Shown here: positions 25,526 to 34,738 of the stretch, piece after piece
Position numbering within the stretch: position 1 is the first letter of the stretch
Layout of the letters: the number at the start of each line of letters is the position of its first letter
Assembly (NCBI RefSeq): GCF_004363555.1
Contig: NZ_SNZJ01000011.1
Coordinates: 59,013-119,528, forward strand
Direction of reading: 5' to 3'
Length of the DNA stretch: 60,516 bases
From: Halomonas ventosae
Lineage (GTDB): Bacteria; Pseudomonadota; Gammaproteobacteria; Pseudomonadales; Halomonadaceae
Notes under the pieces: model-generated
Database searches by the model: none
What the model was told of the DNA's origin: nothing
Seen by the model: the letters and a program-made list of their open reading frames with translations, nothing else
Translations under genes and position numbers: made by a program

Positions 25526-27169
25526 ATGACCGAGATCCGTCCCGCCGCGACCCTCGCCCTGGTGCGCGACGGCGACCGGGGGCCGGAGGTCCTGCTGCTG
25601 CAGCGCACCTGGCAGGCGGCCTTCCTGCCCGGCTACTTCGTCTTTCCCGGCGGGGCCGTGGACCCCCAGGACCCGGACGTGCGCGCCTTCACCTCCGGCC
25701 GCGGTGACGCTGTCATCAGCCAGACCCTGAGCCTCGACGAGGGCGGGGCCGACTACATGATCGCGGCACTGCGCGAGTGCCTCGAGGAGGCGGGCCTGCT
25801 GCTGACCGTGGACGGACAGGGGCGCCTGCCGCCGGGGGACCACCCGGTGCTGACCGAGGGGCGCGAGGCCCTGCGACGCGAGGCGACCAGCTTCCATGCG
25901 CTGTGCAAGCATCATGGGCTGGTGCTGCCGCTGGACCGGCTGGCCTACCTGGGTCACTGGGTCACGCCACGGGGCGCGCCTCGGCGCTTCGACACGCGCT
26001 TCTTCGTGGCCCTGGCGCCGCCGGGCCAGCAGGCGGCGCATGACGGCAGCGAGACCATCGACCATGCCTGGCTGGCCCCCGCCGAGGCCCTGGCCGCGCA
26101 CCGCCAGGGGCGCATGGCGCTGGGTTACCCCACCCTGCGCACCCTGCGCCTGCTTGCCGACTTTTCCACTGCCGAGGGGCTGCTGCGCTACGCCCACGCC
26201 AACCCGCCGACGCCGCGCCCCAGCCGCCCCTGGCCGGCCCGCAAGGGGGGCGTCGCCTGGCAGGTGGAGCCGGATGCCCCGGCCTATGCGGAGGTGCGCC
26301 GCCTGGACCCCCAGCGGCGGGGCTCGGCCAGCGCCGAGATCGCACCCGGCCGGGCGGTCGAGCTGGCGCCGGGGGTGACCCGGGTCACCGCGCCCAACCC
26401 GGGGGCGATGACCGGCCCCGGCACCAACAGCTACCTGCTCGGCGACGGCGATGAGCATCTGGTGATCGACCCCGGCCCCGCGGATCCGGCCCACCTGGAG
26501 CGGCTGCTGGCGCTGACCGCCGGGAAGATCTCCCGGGTGCTGGTGACCCACACCCATGTCGACCACTCGCCGGGGGCGGCCTGGCTCAAGGCACGCACCG
26601 GCGCCCGGCTGGTGGGCCTGCCGCCGCCGCCCGGGGCCAGCCAGGACGCCGGCTTCGTTCCCGACCACCGGCCAGCCCACGGCGAGCACCTCGAGACGCC
26701 CGCCGGCCCGCTCAAGGTGCTGCATACGCCAGGTCACGCCTCCAACCACCTCTGCTACCTGCTGGAGCCCGCGCGGCTGCTGTTCGCCGGCGACCAGGTG
26801 ATGCAGGGCTCCACGGTGGTGATCAACCCGCCGGACGGCGACATGGCCGCCTACCTGGCCGCCCTGCAGGCCCTGGGAGAGGAACCCTTCGATACCATCG
26901 CCCCGGGCCACGGCTTCCTGATCGGCGAGGCCCATGCCGCCATCGACTTCCTGGTCACCCATCGCCTGGCCCGCGAGCACAAGGTGTGCCGGGCCCTGGC
27001 GCGCCACGCCCCGGCGAGCCTCGAGGCGCTGACACGCCACGCCTACGACGACGTGCCGGCGGAGAAGCTGGGGGTGGCGGCGCGCTCGGCGCTGGCCCAC
27101 CTGCTCAAGCTGGAGGCCGAGGGGCGCGCCGCGCAGCAGGCGGGGCAGTGGGTCTCGCTGGAGGATTAG
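25526..27169 (+). CDS. Nudix hydrolase and metallo-beta-lactamase fusion (NUDT19-like plus LACTB2-like)
   Basis: 547 residues. The N-terminal ~240 residues are a Nudix domain of the CoA-diphosphatase-like NUDT7/NUDT19 type: FVFPGGAVDPQDP and RECLEEAGL (REUXEEXG), with an unusual spacing before it as in that subgroup. Residues ~270-540 are a metallo-beta-lactamase domain: VTHTHVDHSPGA metal motif, HTPGHASNHLCY, FAGDQVMQGS and APGHG, close to LACTB2/RNase-like hydrolases. Such fusions occur in other Proteobacteria; substrates are not established. ATG at 25526 is chosen for its GGGGGAG ribosome site; ATG at 25511 overlaps the thioesterase stop but has no site. Confidence 0.86.
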   Translation: MTEIRPAATLALVRDGDRGPEVLLLQRTWQAAFLPGYFVFPGGAVDPQDPDVRAFTSGRGDAVISQTLSLDEGGADYMIAALRECLEEAGLLLTVDGQGRLPPGDHPVLTEGREALRREATSFHALCKHHGLVLPLDRLAYLGHWVTPRGAPRRFDTRFFVALAPPGQQAAHDGSETIDHAWLAPAEALAAHRQGRMALGYPTLRTLRLLADFSTAEGLLRYAHANPPTPRPSRPWPARKGGVAWQVEPDAPAYAEVRRLDPQRRGSASAEIAPGRAVELAPGVTRVTAPNPGAMTGPGTNSYLLGDGDEHLVIDPGPADPAHLERLLALTAGKISRVLVTHTHVDHSPGAAWLKARTGARLVGLPPPPGASQDAGFVPDHRPAHGEHLETPAGPLKVLHTPGHASNHLCYLLEPARLLFAGDQVMQGSTVVINPPDGDMAAYLAALQALGEEPFDTIAPGHGFLIGEAHAAIDFLVTHRLAREHKVCRALARHAPASLEALTRHAYDDVPAEKLGVAARSALAHLLKLEAEGRAAQQAGQWVSLED

Positions 27170-27202
27170 GGGCCGCTTGTGCCCGAACGCGGGGTGCCGG
27201 GC

Positions 27203-28108
27203 CTAGGCCCAGCGCTCGTCGGCGGTAAAGGCCACGGTGAACCAGCGCCGCTCCGGCGGCGGGCTCAGCCCGGCGCTGATCTGCTCGCGGATCTCGTCGA
27301 GCACGGCGATGCCCTGGCCCCGCCCGTACTCGGGCGTGGTGACGATATGGATCTCGATGTAGTGGCCGCGGCCGGCCTTGGCCACGTGGCTGTAGTAGCG
27401 CAGCAGCCCCTCGCGCGCCATCACCGGGGCCATGGCGGCATGCACCTCGCGGTCGATCTCGCTCGGCGCGATCAGCAGCACCTCCTTCATGGCACGCCGC
27501 ACGATGCCGATGGGCACCGGCATGAAGCTGGCCGTCAGCACCATCAGCAGCACCGAGTCCACGTAGGGGGTGAGGTGCGCCCAGGGGGTGCCCTGCAGGA
27601 AGCGGGCGATGATGAAGGCCACCAGCAGCGAGGTGGTGATCAGTGCCGCCATCAGCCAGCCCTGCATGTCGATGCGCACGAACTCCGAGTCCGCCGTGCG
27701 ATTGATGCGCCGCTGGTAGGCGGTCATGGCGAAGCAGACGATGGCCACCACCACCGCATAGCCGATCGCCAGGTCGAAGGCGAGCTCGCGGCCGCCCTCG
27801 CGCAGGTCGAGCAGGGCGGTGAGGAAGGCATAGAAGCAGAGCAGCATCAGGATGCTGCCGTTAAGCGCCGCGACCAGCGGCTCCAGGTGCCAGTAGCCGT
27901 GCTGGAAGCGCTCGCTGGCCTCGCGCACGGCGAGCCGCGCCACCAGCAGCGCCAGCCCCGACATGGCGGCGTCGATGGTGGAGAAGACACCATCGAAGAG
28001 GATCGACTGTGAGCCGGCCAGCAGGCCGAAGGTGACCCCGAGGCTCGAGACCCCCAGGGTCATGAGGATGGAGAGCTTGAGGGCGCGCTGCTCGAGGGTG
28101 GCTTGCAT
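27203..28108 (-). CDS. Cation diffusion facilitator (CDF) family transporter
   Basis: 301 residues: six hydrophobic segments then a cytoplasmic ferredoxin-like domain. SILFDGVFSTIDAAMS supplies the first Asp pair of the metal site; in the fifth helix the usual HxxxD motif reads RIDMQGWLMAA, so the His is absent. HGYWHLEPLVA corresponds to the family GYGRxE motif. Metal specificity therefore cannot be assigned; members with this variant are annotated simply as cation efflux proteins. It is convergent with the Nudix-MBL gene. Confidence 0.82.
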   Translation of the reverse strand: MQATLEQRALKLSILMTLGVSSLGVTFGLLAGSQSILFDGVFSTIDAAMSGLALLVARLAVREASERFQHGYWHLEPLVAALNGSILMLLCFYAFLTALLDLREGGRELAFDLAIGYAVVVAIVCFAMTAYQRRINRTADSEFVRIDMQGWLMAALITTSLLVAFIIARFLQGTPWAHLTPYVDSVLLMVLTASFMPVPIGIVRRAMKEVLLIAPSEIDREVHAAMAPVMAREGLLRYYSHVAKAGRGHYIEIHIVTTPEYGRGQGIAVLDEIREQISAGLSPPPERRWFTVAFTADERWA

Positions 28109-28193
28109 GACGGGTCTCTGGGGCGGAAAGCCTTCCAGTCTAGCCGAGCCGGATAGGGCGGGCGAGGGGGCGACGATGGCCGCTGTCGTCGCC

Positions 28194-28904
28194 TCAGCGC
28201 AGGTAGTAGTCCACGGTGGTCACCACCCGCACCGTCTTCACCGGCTGCTGTTCCTCGGTGATGCCCATGGCCTGGTCTCGCGCACGGATCTCGAACACCC
28301 CCTGGTTGGCGCGGCGCAGGTCACCCACGTCGGCATCGGCGTCCCGGGCGAACTGCTCGGCGGCCTCCCGCGCCGCCGCGGTGGCCTCGGCGATCATCTC
28401 CGGCTTGATGTCGTTGAGCCCGCTGAACAGATAGAGGGGGCCACCGGGGCCGTAGTCGGAGGAGAACACCACCCCGGCGTCGAGCAGCTCGCCCACCGCC
28501 TGGGCGGTGTCGCGGATGCGCGCGATCTCCTCGCTGCGCACCGTCAGCGTCTGGTTGATGATGAACTTCTGCTCGCGATCACCGCCCTGGTAGGGATTGG
28601 CGGCGGTGTCGTTGACGTTGAGGCGCTGCAGCTCCACCTGTGCGGTATCGATGCCGTGGTCCTCCAGGAAGGCGAGCACCGCCTCGCGGCTGGCACTGGC
28701 CTCGTCGCGGGCCTGCTGCAGCGTCTCGCCGGTGGCCACGAAATGCAGCGGCCAGAGGGCGAGGTCGGCCTGCACTTCCCGCTCGGCCAGGCCCTTGACC
28801 GTGACGTAGCGGTCGCCGGTGCGCAGGCCGGTCAGCCCCTCGGCGACCAGCGACGCCGCCACGATCGCGGCGATACCCAGAATCAGGGCGGGGAGGACTT
28901 TCAT
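28194..28904 (-). CDS. Exported SIMPL (DUF541) domain protein
   Basis: 236 residues. One N-terminal hydrophobic segment (ALILGIAAIVAASLVAEGL) acts as signal or anchor; the rest is SIMPL: YVTVKGLAEREVQADLALWPL, then SSDYGPGGPLYLFSGLNDIKPEM and a closing TVRVVTTVDYYLR. BP26/OMP28 proteins of this family form periplasmic oligomers. The ATG at 28904 has AAGGAG 6 nt upstream. Stand-alone gene between CDF and BCCT genes. Confidence 0.86.
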   Translation of the reverse strand: MKVLPALILGIAAIVAASLVAEGLTGLRTGDRYVTVKGLAEREVQADLALWPLHFVATGETLQQARDEASASREAVLAFLEDHGIDTAQVELQRLNVNDTAANPYQGGDREQKFIINQTLTVRSEEIARIRDTAQAVGELLDAGVVFSSDYGPGGPLYLFSGLNDIKPEMIAEATAAAREAAEQFARDADADVGDLRRANQGVFEIRARDQAMGITEEQQPVKTVRVVTTVDYYLR

Positions 28905-29026
28905 GACGGCTCCTTCTGCAGGATGGCCGGCCAACGGCCAGGAGGAACGGGAGGCACCGCACCCGATGCCTCCATGATACGCCAAGGCTGCAGGATTTGG
29001 CCGTCAGGTCGCCATTCCCGGCAGGC

Positions 29027-30616
29027 TCACTCGGCCCCGGCGCTGGCCACCGAACTGGACGCGATGATGCCCTGTTCCCGCGCCATGGCATAGGCCGCCC
29101 GGGGGCCGGCCCACAGCGAGGGCAGCAGCACCAGCGAGACGGGAATCGCGGTGATCACGATGAACTGCTGCAGCGCGCCGATCTGTCCCGCGCCCATGTA
29201 GAGCAGGATACCCGCCATCAGCGCCATGGCGATGCCCCAGAAGGCGCGTACCAGCGGGCTCGGCGCGTCGTGGCCGGCGCACACCACGGCGATGGCGTAG
29301 CTCATGGAGTCGCCGGTGGTGGCCACGAAGATGCTGGTCAGCAGCAGGATGGCCAGCGCCATCAGGGACCCGCCCGGCAGCGCCTGGGCCACGGTCAATG
29401 TCGCCACGTCGAACTGGAAGTTGTTCAGCGCCTCGGCGAGATCGATCGCCCCGGTCAGCTGGTAGTGGATGCCCGAGCCGCCGAGCAGGGTGAACCAGAT
29501 CGCGGTGGCCACCGGGGCCATCACCGCCACGGCGAGGATCATCTCGCGGATAGTGCGCCCGCGGGAGATGCGTGCGACGAAGATCGCCATCAGCGGTGCA
29601 TAGCCGATGAACCAGGCGAAGAAGAACACCGTCCACCACTGCATCCACCAGGCCGGGGCGGTCTCGGCGGTCATGGTGGCCATGGTGAAGAACGACGACA
29701 GGTACTCGCCGAAGCCCTGGCTGAAGGCGTTGACCAGGAACAGGGTGGGGCCGGCGATCAGGATCACCGCCGCGATGGCCAGCGCCAGGAAGACGTTGAA
29801 GCGCGACAGGATCTGGATGCCCTTGTGGATGCCGGTCATCGCCGAGGTGACATAGACCCCCGCCAGCAGCAGCAGGATACCGAGCTGGGTGGCGTAGCCC
29901 TCGCTGACGCCGAACAGCTCGTGCAGGCCGAAGCTCATCTGGGTGGCGAGAAAGCCGATCGGGCCGACGGTGCCCGCGACCACCGCGATCACGCAGCAGG
30001 CATCCACCACGCTGCCCAGCGCGCCCTTCATGACGCGCTCGCCGAGCACCGGGTAGAGCAGGGTGCGCGGCTGCAGCGGCTGGCCCTTCACGTAGTGGGC
30101 GTGGGCAAGCACGATGGCGGAGAGCGAGCCCAGCACCGCCCAGGCCAGGAAGCCCCAGTGCATGAACGACTGGGCGAGTGCCCCGGCCACGGCCTCGGCG
30201 GTGCCCGCTTCGGTGTCGAAGGCCGGCGGGGTCACCACGAAGTGGTAGACCGGCTCGCCCGCGGCGAAGAACACGCCGCCCCCGGCCAGCAGCGTGCACA
30301 TGATCATCGACAGCCACTTGAAGGTGCTGATCTGCGGGCTCTCCAGGTTGCCGACCCGGGCGCCGGCCGCCGGCGAGATGGCCACGCCGATGGCGATCAG
30401 GAAGGTCAGCAGCAGCAGGAGCTGGAAGTAGGTGCCCAGGGTGGCCGCCGTCCAGGCGAAGCCGGCGCTGATGCTGTCGGCCACCAGGTCGATGTCGTAA
30501 AGCGACAGGCCGACGAAGGCGACGATGAAGCCGACCGTTAGCAGCAGCACGATGGGATCGCCCAGGCGCGAAAGCGCCGAGGCCCTGGCAGGTGGAGGGG
30601 TAGGGTTCGAAGGCAT
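29027..30616 (-). CDS. BCCT family transporter (betaine/choline/carnitine type)
   Basis: 529 residues with twelve hydrophobic segments. The family motif around GGGVFFAAGEPVYHF and the Trp-rich WWMQWWTVFFFAWF segment that lines the substrate site are present. BCCT carriers import quaternary ammonium or sulfonium osmolytes with Na+ or H+. Unlike OpuD/BetP/ProP types, no long C-terminal osmosensing tail exists (it ends ASSSVASAGAE), so osmotic activation is not evident. It is divergent from the VTT-domain gene. Typical of halophilic bacteria, which carry many such genes. Confidence 0.92.
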   Translation of the reverse strand: MPSNPTPPPARASALSRLGDPIVLLLTVGFIVAFVGLSLYDIDLVADSISAGFAWTAATLGTYFQLLLLLTFLIAIGVAISPAAGARVGNLESPQISTFKWLSMIMCTLLAGGGVFFAAGEPVYHFVVTPPAFDTEAGTAEAVAGALAQSFMHWGFLAWAVLGSLSAIVLAHAHYVKGQPLQPRTLLYPVLGERVMKGALGSVVDACCVIAVVAGTVGPIGFLATQMSFGLHELFGVSEGYATQLGILLLLAGVYVTSAMTGIHKGIQILSRFNVFLALAIAAVILIAGPTLFLVNAFSQGFGEYLSSFFTMATMTAETAPAWWMQWWTVFFFAWFIGYAPLMAIFVARISRGRTIREMILAVAVMAPVATAIWFTLLGGSGIHYQLTGAIDLAEALNNFQFDVATLTVAQALPGGSLMALAILLLTSIFVATTGDSMSYAIAVVCAGHDAPSPLVRAFWGIAMALMAGILLYMGAGQIGALQQFIVITAIPVSLVLLPSLWAGPRAAYAMAREQGIIASSSVASAGAE

Positions 30617-30731
30617 GGGGACGCTCTAGTTGCGGAGGATGTGTGCGTCGATGGGACGTGACGCCGACTAGAGCGATGGCATTCTAACAATCTTCTACTT
30701 AGGTCTAAAGGGATGACCCGGCTCGGCGGGC

Positions 30732-31448
30732 ATGCCACCATGGTCCTCGATGCATGACCGAGACGCCCCGATGCTCAACGACAGTCCGCCAAGCCGCCCC
30801 TGGCGCTGGGTGGCGCTCGGCGCCACGCTGCTGATGGCCGGCTACCTGTGGATCTGGCACTCCCCCGAACTGGCCGACCTCCAGCGCTGGGCCGATCAGG
30901 CCTCCCACCACCCCGCGGTGATCGTCTCGGTGATCGCGATCATGGCGGTGACCCTGGCCATCGGGCTGCCCGGCAGCATCGGGCTGTGGCTGATCGCGCC
31001 CTTCTATACGCCCCTGGCGGCCACCCTGATGCTGACGGTCGGCAGCGTGGCGGGCGCCCTGGGGGCCTACTACCTCGCTTCCCGCTTCAGCGACCGCTGG
31101 AAGCCCAGGGGCCTCACTCGCAATGTCATGGGCAAGCTGGAGAAGCGCAGTGACTTGCTGACCCAGTGCGCCCTGCGCGTGCTGCCGGGGTTTCCCCACT
31201 CCGTGGTCAACTTCGCCGCCGGCCTGCTGCGTCTGCCGTTGGCGACCTTCGTGATGGCGGGCATCATCGGCCTGAGTGCGAAGTGGGGGGTCTATTCCAG
31301 CGCCATCTACGGCGCCCTGGAGGCGGTGGAGACCGAGCAGGCCGTGAGCCCCAGCGTGATCCTGCCGCTGGTCGCCCTGACCTTGCTGCTGCTGACCGGC
31401 GCCTGGCTCAGGCGTCGCGTAGCGGCCCACGGCCACCTGCTGGGGTAG
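30732..31448 (+). CDS. VTT domain (DedA/TVP38-like) membrane protein
   Basis: 238 residues. The hydrophobic core holds the VTT/SNARE-associated pattern: LPGSIGLWLIAPFYTPLAATLMLTVGSVAG and LRVLPGFPHSVVNFAAGLLR. Family members in bacteria and yeast are linked to lipid scrambling, membrane homeostasis or undecaprenyl phosphate recycling. The start is uncertain: ATG codons at 30732, 30750 and 30771 are all in frame and none has a strong ribosome site. Confidence 0.8.
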   Translation: MPPWSSMHDRDAPMLNDSPPSRPWRWVALGATLLMAGYLWIWHSPELADLQRWADQASHHPAVIVSVIAIMAVTLAIGLPGSIGLWLIAPFYTPLAATLMLTVGSVAGALGAYYLASRFSDRWKPRGLTRNVMGKLEKRSDLLTQCALRVLPGFPHSVVNFAAGLLRLPLATFVMAGIIGLSAKWGVYSSAIYGALEAVETEQAVSPSVILPLVALTLLLLTGAWLRRRVAAHGHLLG

Positions 31449-31475
31449 CAAGGGGTTGGAGGGGGGTTGCGGCGA

Positions 31476-32783
31476 CTATTCCTCCAGCCTGATCCGGCGC
31501 AGGGTGTAGTCGCCCCCCTGGTTGGCCAGCACGAAGCCCTGGAAGGGATCGCGCAGGCCATTGTCCTGCACACGCAGCAGCCGCTGGTCATCCACGCGAA
31601 CCTGCATCTGTCCGTCATCGTCACGGATCCAGACGATGCGGTGGAAGCGGCCGTCCTCGAGGTCGAGGCTGCCTTCGTGGCGGGCAACCACCTCGGCGCT
31701 GCCGGACACCAGCCTGACCAGGCTGAGCCCCGGGCGCGAGCCGGGTGTGTAGACCAGGCGGTAGCCGGTGCCGCTGGGTCGGTTGCCCTGGAAGACCCCG
31801 AGTTCCAGGCTGCCAGTGCGCTGCCGGGAGGTGATCTCCAGTTCCATCCTGAAGGCGTTGTCGACGGGGGCATTGACGAAGATGTGCGCCGGTTCCACGG
31901 GGACCGTCACCTCGTCCTGCCCGGCATTGCCCGTCTGCTCGAGGATCAGCGAGAGCATCGCCAGACCGATCTCCTCCGGACTATCGGCGCTGAGCCCGCG
32001 TGATTCGCGAGCGGTCGACCGCCGCGTCTCCACGATGCTCCGCAAGCCGTTCTCATCCACCTCGAAGTCGCCGCTGAGCACCGTCCAGGGCGGATTGCGA
32101 CGGTAATCGCCGTCGCTGAAGTCGTCCTGCAGGGCGACCCGGGACTCGGCGGCGGGTGGCGGCTCGGCGGGTGCCGCCACTGCCTGTCTCTCCGTCTCGC
32201 GCAGGCGTTTCAACAGCTCGGCCGTTGCGCGGCCGTCCTGCGCCATGTCCCTGTCCGCCTGGTACTCGCGTATCGCACTGCGGGTGCGGCGTCCCATGGC
32301 GCCATCCACCGGGCCGGCGTCATAGCCGAGCCGATTCAGCTCGCGCTGTATCTCGGCAATGCCCTGTCGATCCGACAGGGTCTCGATGTCGGGCCGCGCT
32401 CGCTCGGTCCCCTGTGAAGATGCTTCCTCTTCCGGTTGCCAGCCGCGTGTGGCCTGTTGCGCCTCGGCGACCTGTCCGGCCGTCATGCGCTGGGCCAGTG
32501 AATCGCGTGCCTCGGCGGCATGGCGGTGGCCGCGGGCCGCGGCCAGGTTGTACCACTTGTGGGCTTCCACGAAATCCTGCGCCGTCCCGTTGCCGGCCTC
32601 ATGCAGGCGGCCCAGCATGTACTGGGCATCGGCATCGCCGCTTCTGGCCGCTGCGCCGAACTCCTGCAGTGCCTGACGGTACTCCTGCCGCTCGTAGTAG
32701 CGCATGCCGTCGGCGTAATCGGCGCTGGCCAGTCCGACGGAACCGACGAGGATAAGACTGAGTACGAGTCCCTTGATGATCAC
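31476..32783 (-). CDS. Exported Sel1-repeat, peptidoglycan-binding and beta-sandwich multidomain protein
   Basis: 435 residues. GTG start at 32783 with GGAGG 8 nt upstream; signal peptide (GLVLSLILVGSVGLASA). Residues ~25-105 are two Sel1-like repeats (DADAQYMLGRLHEAGNGTAQD, WYNLAAARGHRHA); ~140-195 are a peptidoglycan-binding-1 domain (IAEIQRELNRLGYDAGPVDG); from ~215 to the end is a region with LQDDFSDGDYRRNPPWTVLSGDFEV and GYRLVYTPG... that looks like a concanavalin/LamG-type beta sandwich. The combination suggests a periplasmic envelope-bound sensor or scaffold with a carbohydrate- or ligand-binding head. No named gene recognised. Confidence 0.78.
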   Translation of the reverse strand: MIIKGLVLSLILVGSVGLASADYADGMRYYERQEYRQALQEFGAAARSGDADAQYMLGRLHEAGNGTAQDFVEAHKWYNLAAARGHRHAAEARDSLAQRMTAGQVAEAQQATRGWQPEEEASSQGTERARPDIETLSDRQGIAEIQRELNRLGYDAGPVDGAMGRRTRSAIREYQADRDMAQDGRATAELLKRLRETERQAVAAPAEPPPAAESRVALQDDFSDGDYRRNPPWTVLSGDFEVDENGLRSIVETRRSTARESRGLSADSPEEIGLAMLSLILEQTGNAGQDEVTVPVEPAHIFVNAPVDNAFRMELEITSRQRTGSLELGVFQGNRPSGTGYRLVYTPGSRPGLSLVRLVSGSAEVVARHEGSLDLEDGRFHRIVWIRDDDGQMQVRVDDQRLLRVQDNGLRDPFQGFVLANQGGDYTLRRIRLEE

Positions 32784-32888
32784 GGTCGTGCCTCCATTGA
32801 ACGGGCTTGTCATCCGTAACATCAGGATAGGCAAGATGCGTGATGACGCAGGCCGAAGGGTGCTGATCGGTCGAATCAGGTGAAAGAC

Positions 32889-33389
32889 TTAGCTGTTCGA
32901 CGTCCCCAGCCACGCCACCTCCAGCCGGAAGGGGCCGGCGCTCTTGTCGGCGATGAGCAGCCCCACCTGCCGGATCGCCGCGGGGTCAAGCGGCGGGGCA
33001 TCCTCCAGCCGCCGGCCGCGGAACACCGCCTCGAACTCCTGCCAGGTCAGGGTGACATGCTGCCACTCGCCGGCCTCGGGCAGGAAGATCGCTCGGTAAG
33101 CCGCGCCCTGTGGCAGCTGCTCGGTATAGAGGCGAAGCTGGTAGCGGCGCCCGTCGCCGCGCACCTGGAGCGCCAGGCCTGCGTAGTCGCTCAGGTCGAA
33201 CGGCTCGGGCGCGCGGCGTACCGAGGCGAAGCCGCCGTTGTTCTCGAGCGAGGTCTCGCCGAGGAACACGCCGATGCCATCTTCCCCATGCAGGTTGCCG
33301 CGGGAGACGCCGCCCATCACGTCATCGTTGATGGCCTGCCAGCGCGTGGCCTCGTCCGCGTGCTGGAAGTCGATCAGGCGTGCTGTCAT
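32889..33389 (-). CDS. CIA30 family protein
   Basis: 166 residues: NDDVMGGVSRG near the start and YTEQLPQGAAYRAIF plus TLTWQEFEAVFRGR belong to the CIA30/NDUFAF1 family (galactose-binding-like beta sandwich). The mitochondrial member assists complex I assembly; the bacterial members, often next to redox genes, have unknown roles. ATG at 33389 has GGAGG 7 nt upstream. Confidence 0.85.
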   Translation of the reverse strand: MTARLIDFQHADEATRWQAINDDVMGGVSRGNLHGEDGIGVFLGETSLENNGGFASVRRAPEPFDLSDYAGLALQVRGDGRRYQLRLYTEQLPQGAAYRAIFLPEAGEWQHVTLTWQEFEAVFRGRRLEDAPPLDPAAIRQVGLLIADKSAGPFRLEVAWLGTSNS

Positions 33390-33526
33390 TGGGGGCCTCC
33401 GGGGTTGCGTGTTACCTGTTGCCCAGCTTGCCTGCCATGACACCCTCTGTCTTGTGCGGCGTCACCGCCGCGAAAGAAATACGACATACTCAGAGAGGCA
33501 TCGGCCAGCCAATGTGAGGACGCTCA

Positions 33527-34555
33527 ATGAACTACAACGAGGCGGTGAAGCGCACCTGGAGCGTGGATGAGGCACCGGCGCAGGAAGAGGCCGAGCGCTT
33601 CAAGACGCTCATCCGCTACGCCACCCTGGCGCCCTCGGGCCACAACACCCAGTGCTGGCGGTTCCGGGTGGAGGAGGGCGCCATCCGCATCCTGCCGGAC
33701 CTGACCCGGCGCACGCCGGTGGTCGACCCCGACGACCATCACCTCCATGTGTCGCTCGGCTGCGCCACCGAGAACCTCTGCCTGGCCGCCCGGGCGATGG
33801 GGCTCTCTGCCGAGGCCGAGTTCCAGCCGCAGGGCGAAGGCGCGATCCAGGTGACTCTGACTCCCGGCGAGGCCGAGGCGTCGCCGCTGTTCGAGGCCAT
33901 CACCTCGCGGCAGTGCACGCGCAGCGACTACGACGGCACGCCGCTCTCGGCCGAGGAGCGACGCCGGCTCGAGGCGGCGGGCAGCGGAGACGGCGTCTCG
34001 GTGGTGCTGCTTACCGAGCGCGAGGCGATCGAACGGGCGCTGGCGTTCATCCTGGACGCCAACACCCGGCAGCTGGAGAACCCTGACTTCCGCCGGGAGC
34101 TCGAGGCATGGATCCGCTTCAATGACGCCGAGGCGGTGGAGAGGGGCGATGGCCTGAGCGGCCGGACGACCGGCAACCCCCAGGCGCCGCGCTGGCTGGG
34201 GAAGTACCTGATGCGCGCCATGCTGCGGCCGAAGACGGAGAACGCCAAGCTGGCCCGCCAGGTTCGCAGCTCCGCGGGGCTGGCGGTGTTCGTCTCGGCG
34301 GTGGATGACCGCGCTCACTGGGTCGAGGCCGGCCGCTGCTACCAGCGTTTCGCCCTGCAGGCGACGGCGCTGGGCCTTCGCAACGCCTTCGTCAACCAGC
34401 CGGTGGAGGAGGCGAGCGTGCGCCCCGCGTTCGCCCGGTCGCTGGGGCTGACCGGTAGACGCCCTGACCTGGTGGTGCGCGTCGGCCGTGCCCCGGCCAT
34501 GCCCCGTGCGCTGCGACGCCCGCTGGAGAGCGTGATGGAGCAGGGGGAGGCGTGA
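33527..34555 (+). CDS. Acg-like nitroreductase-fold flavoprotein
   Basis: 342 residues. LIRYATLAPSGHNTQCWRF is the FMN-phosphate binding start of the Acg/nitroreductase fold; SRQCTRSDYDGTPLS and GLRNAFVNQPVEEASVRP complete the two half-domains of the Acg type (Mycobacterium Acg, Rv2032). Mycobacterial Acg sequesters FMN and is not a classical nitroreductase. No signal peptide. AGGAC lies just upstream of the ATG. Stand-alone. Confidence 0.78.
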   Translation: MNYNEAVKRTWSVDEAPAQEEAERFKTLIRYATLAPSGHNTQCWRFRVEEGAIRILPDLTRRTPVVDPDDHHLHVSLGCATENLCLAARAMGLSAEAEFQPQGEGAIQVTLTPGEAEASPLFEAITSRQCTRSDYDGTPLSAEERRRLEAAGSGDGVSVVLLTEREAIERALAFILDANTRQLENPDFRRELEAWIRFNDAEAVERGDGLSGRTTGNPQAPRWLGKYLMRAMLRPKTENAKLARQVRSSAGLAVFVSAVDDRAHWVEAGRCYQRFALQATALGLRNAFVNQPVEEASVRPAFARSLGLTGRRPDLVVRVGRAPAMPRALRRPLESVMEQGEA

Positions 34556-34738
34556 TGCGCGAGCGCGCTGCTCAGCATCCGCAGTTCTAACTGGCGGTCT
34601 ATGCGCCCGCCATCGCGGCGCTCGCAGGCCCGCACAGCGGTGCTGAGGGAATGCCCGGGAGCCCAGGACAGCGCAGTTGCCGCGCTTCTTGCGTGAACTC
34701 AGGGTAGAGAGGAGGAAATTCTGATAAGGAGACACACC

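Noticed and set aside
26348..27160. Metallo-beta-lactamase resistance gene
   Set aside because: It is the C-terminal domain of a Nudix fusion of LACTB2 type, not a secreted carbapenemase.
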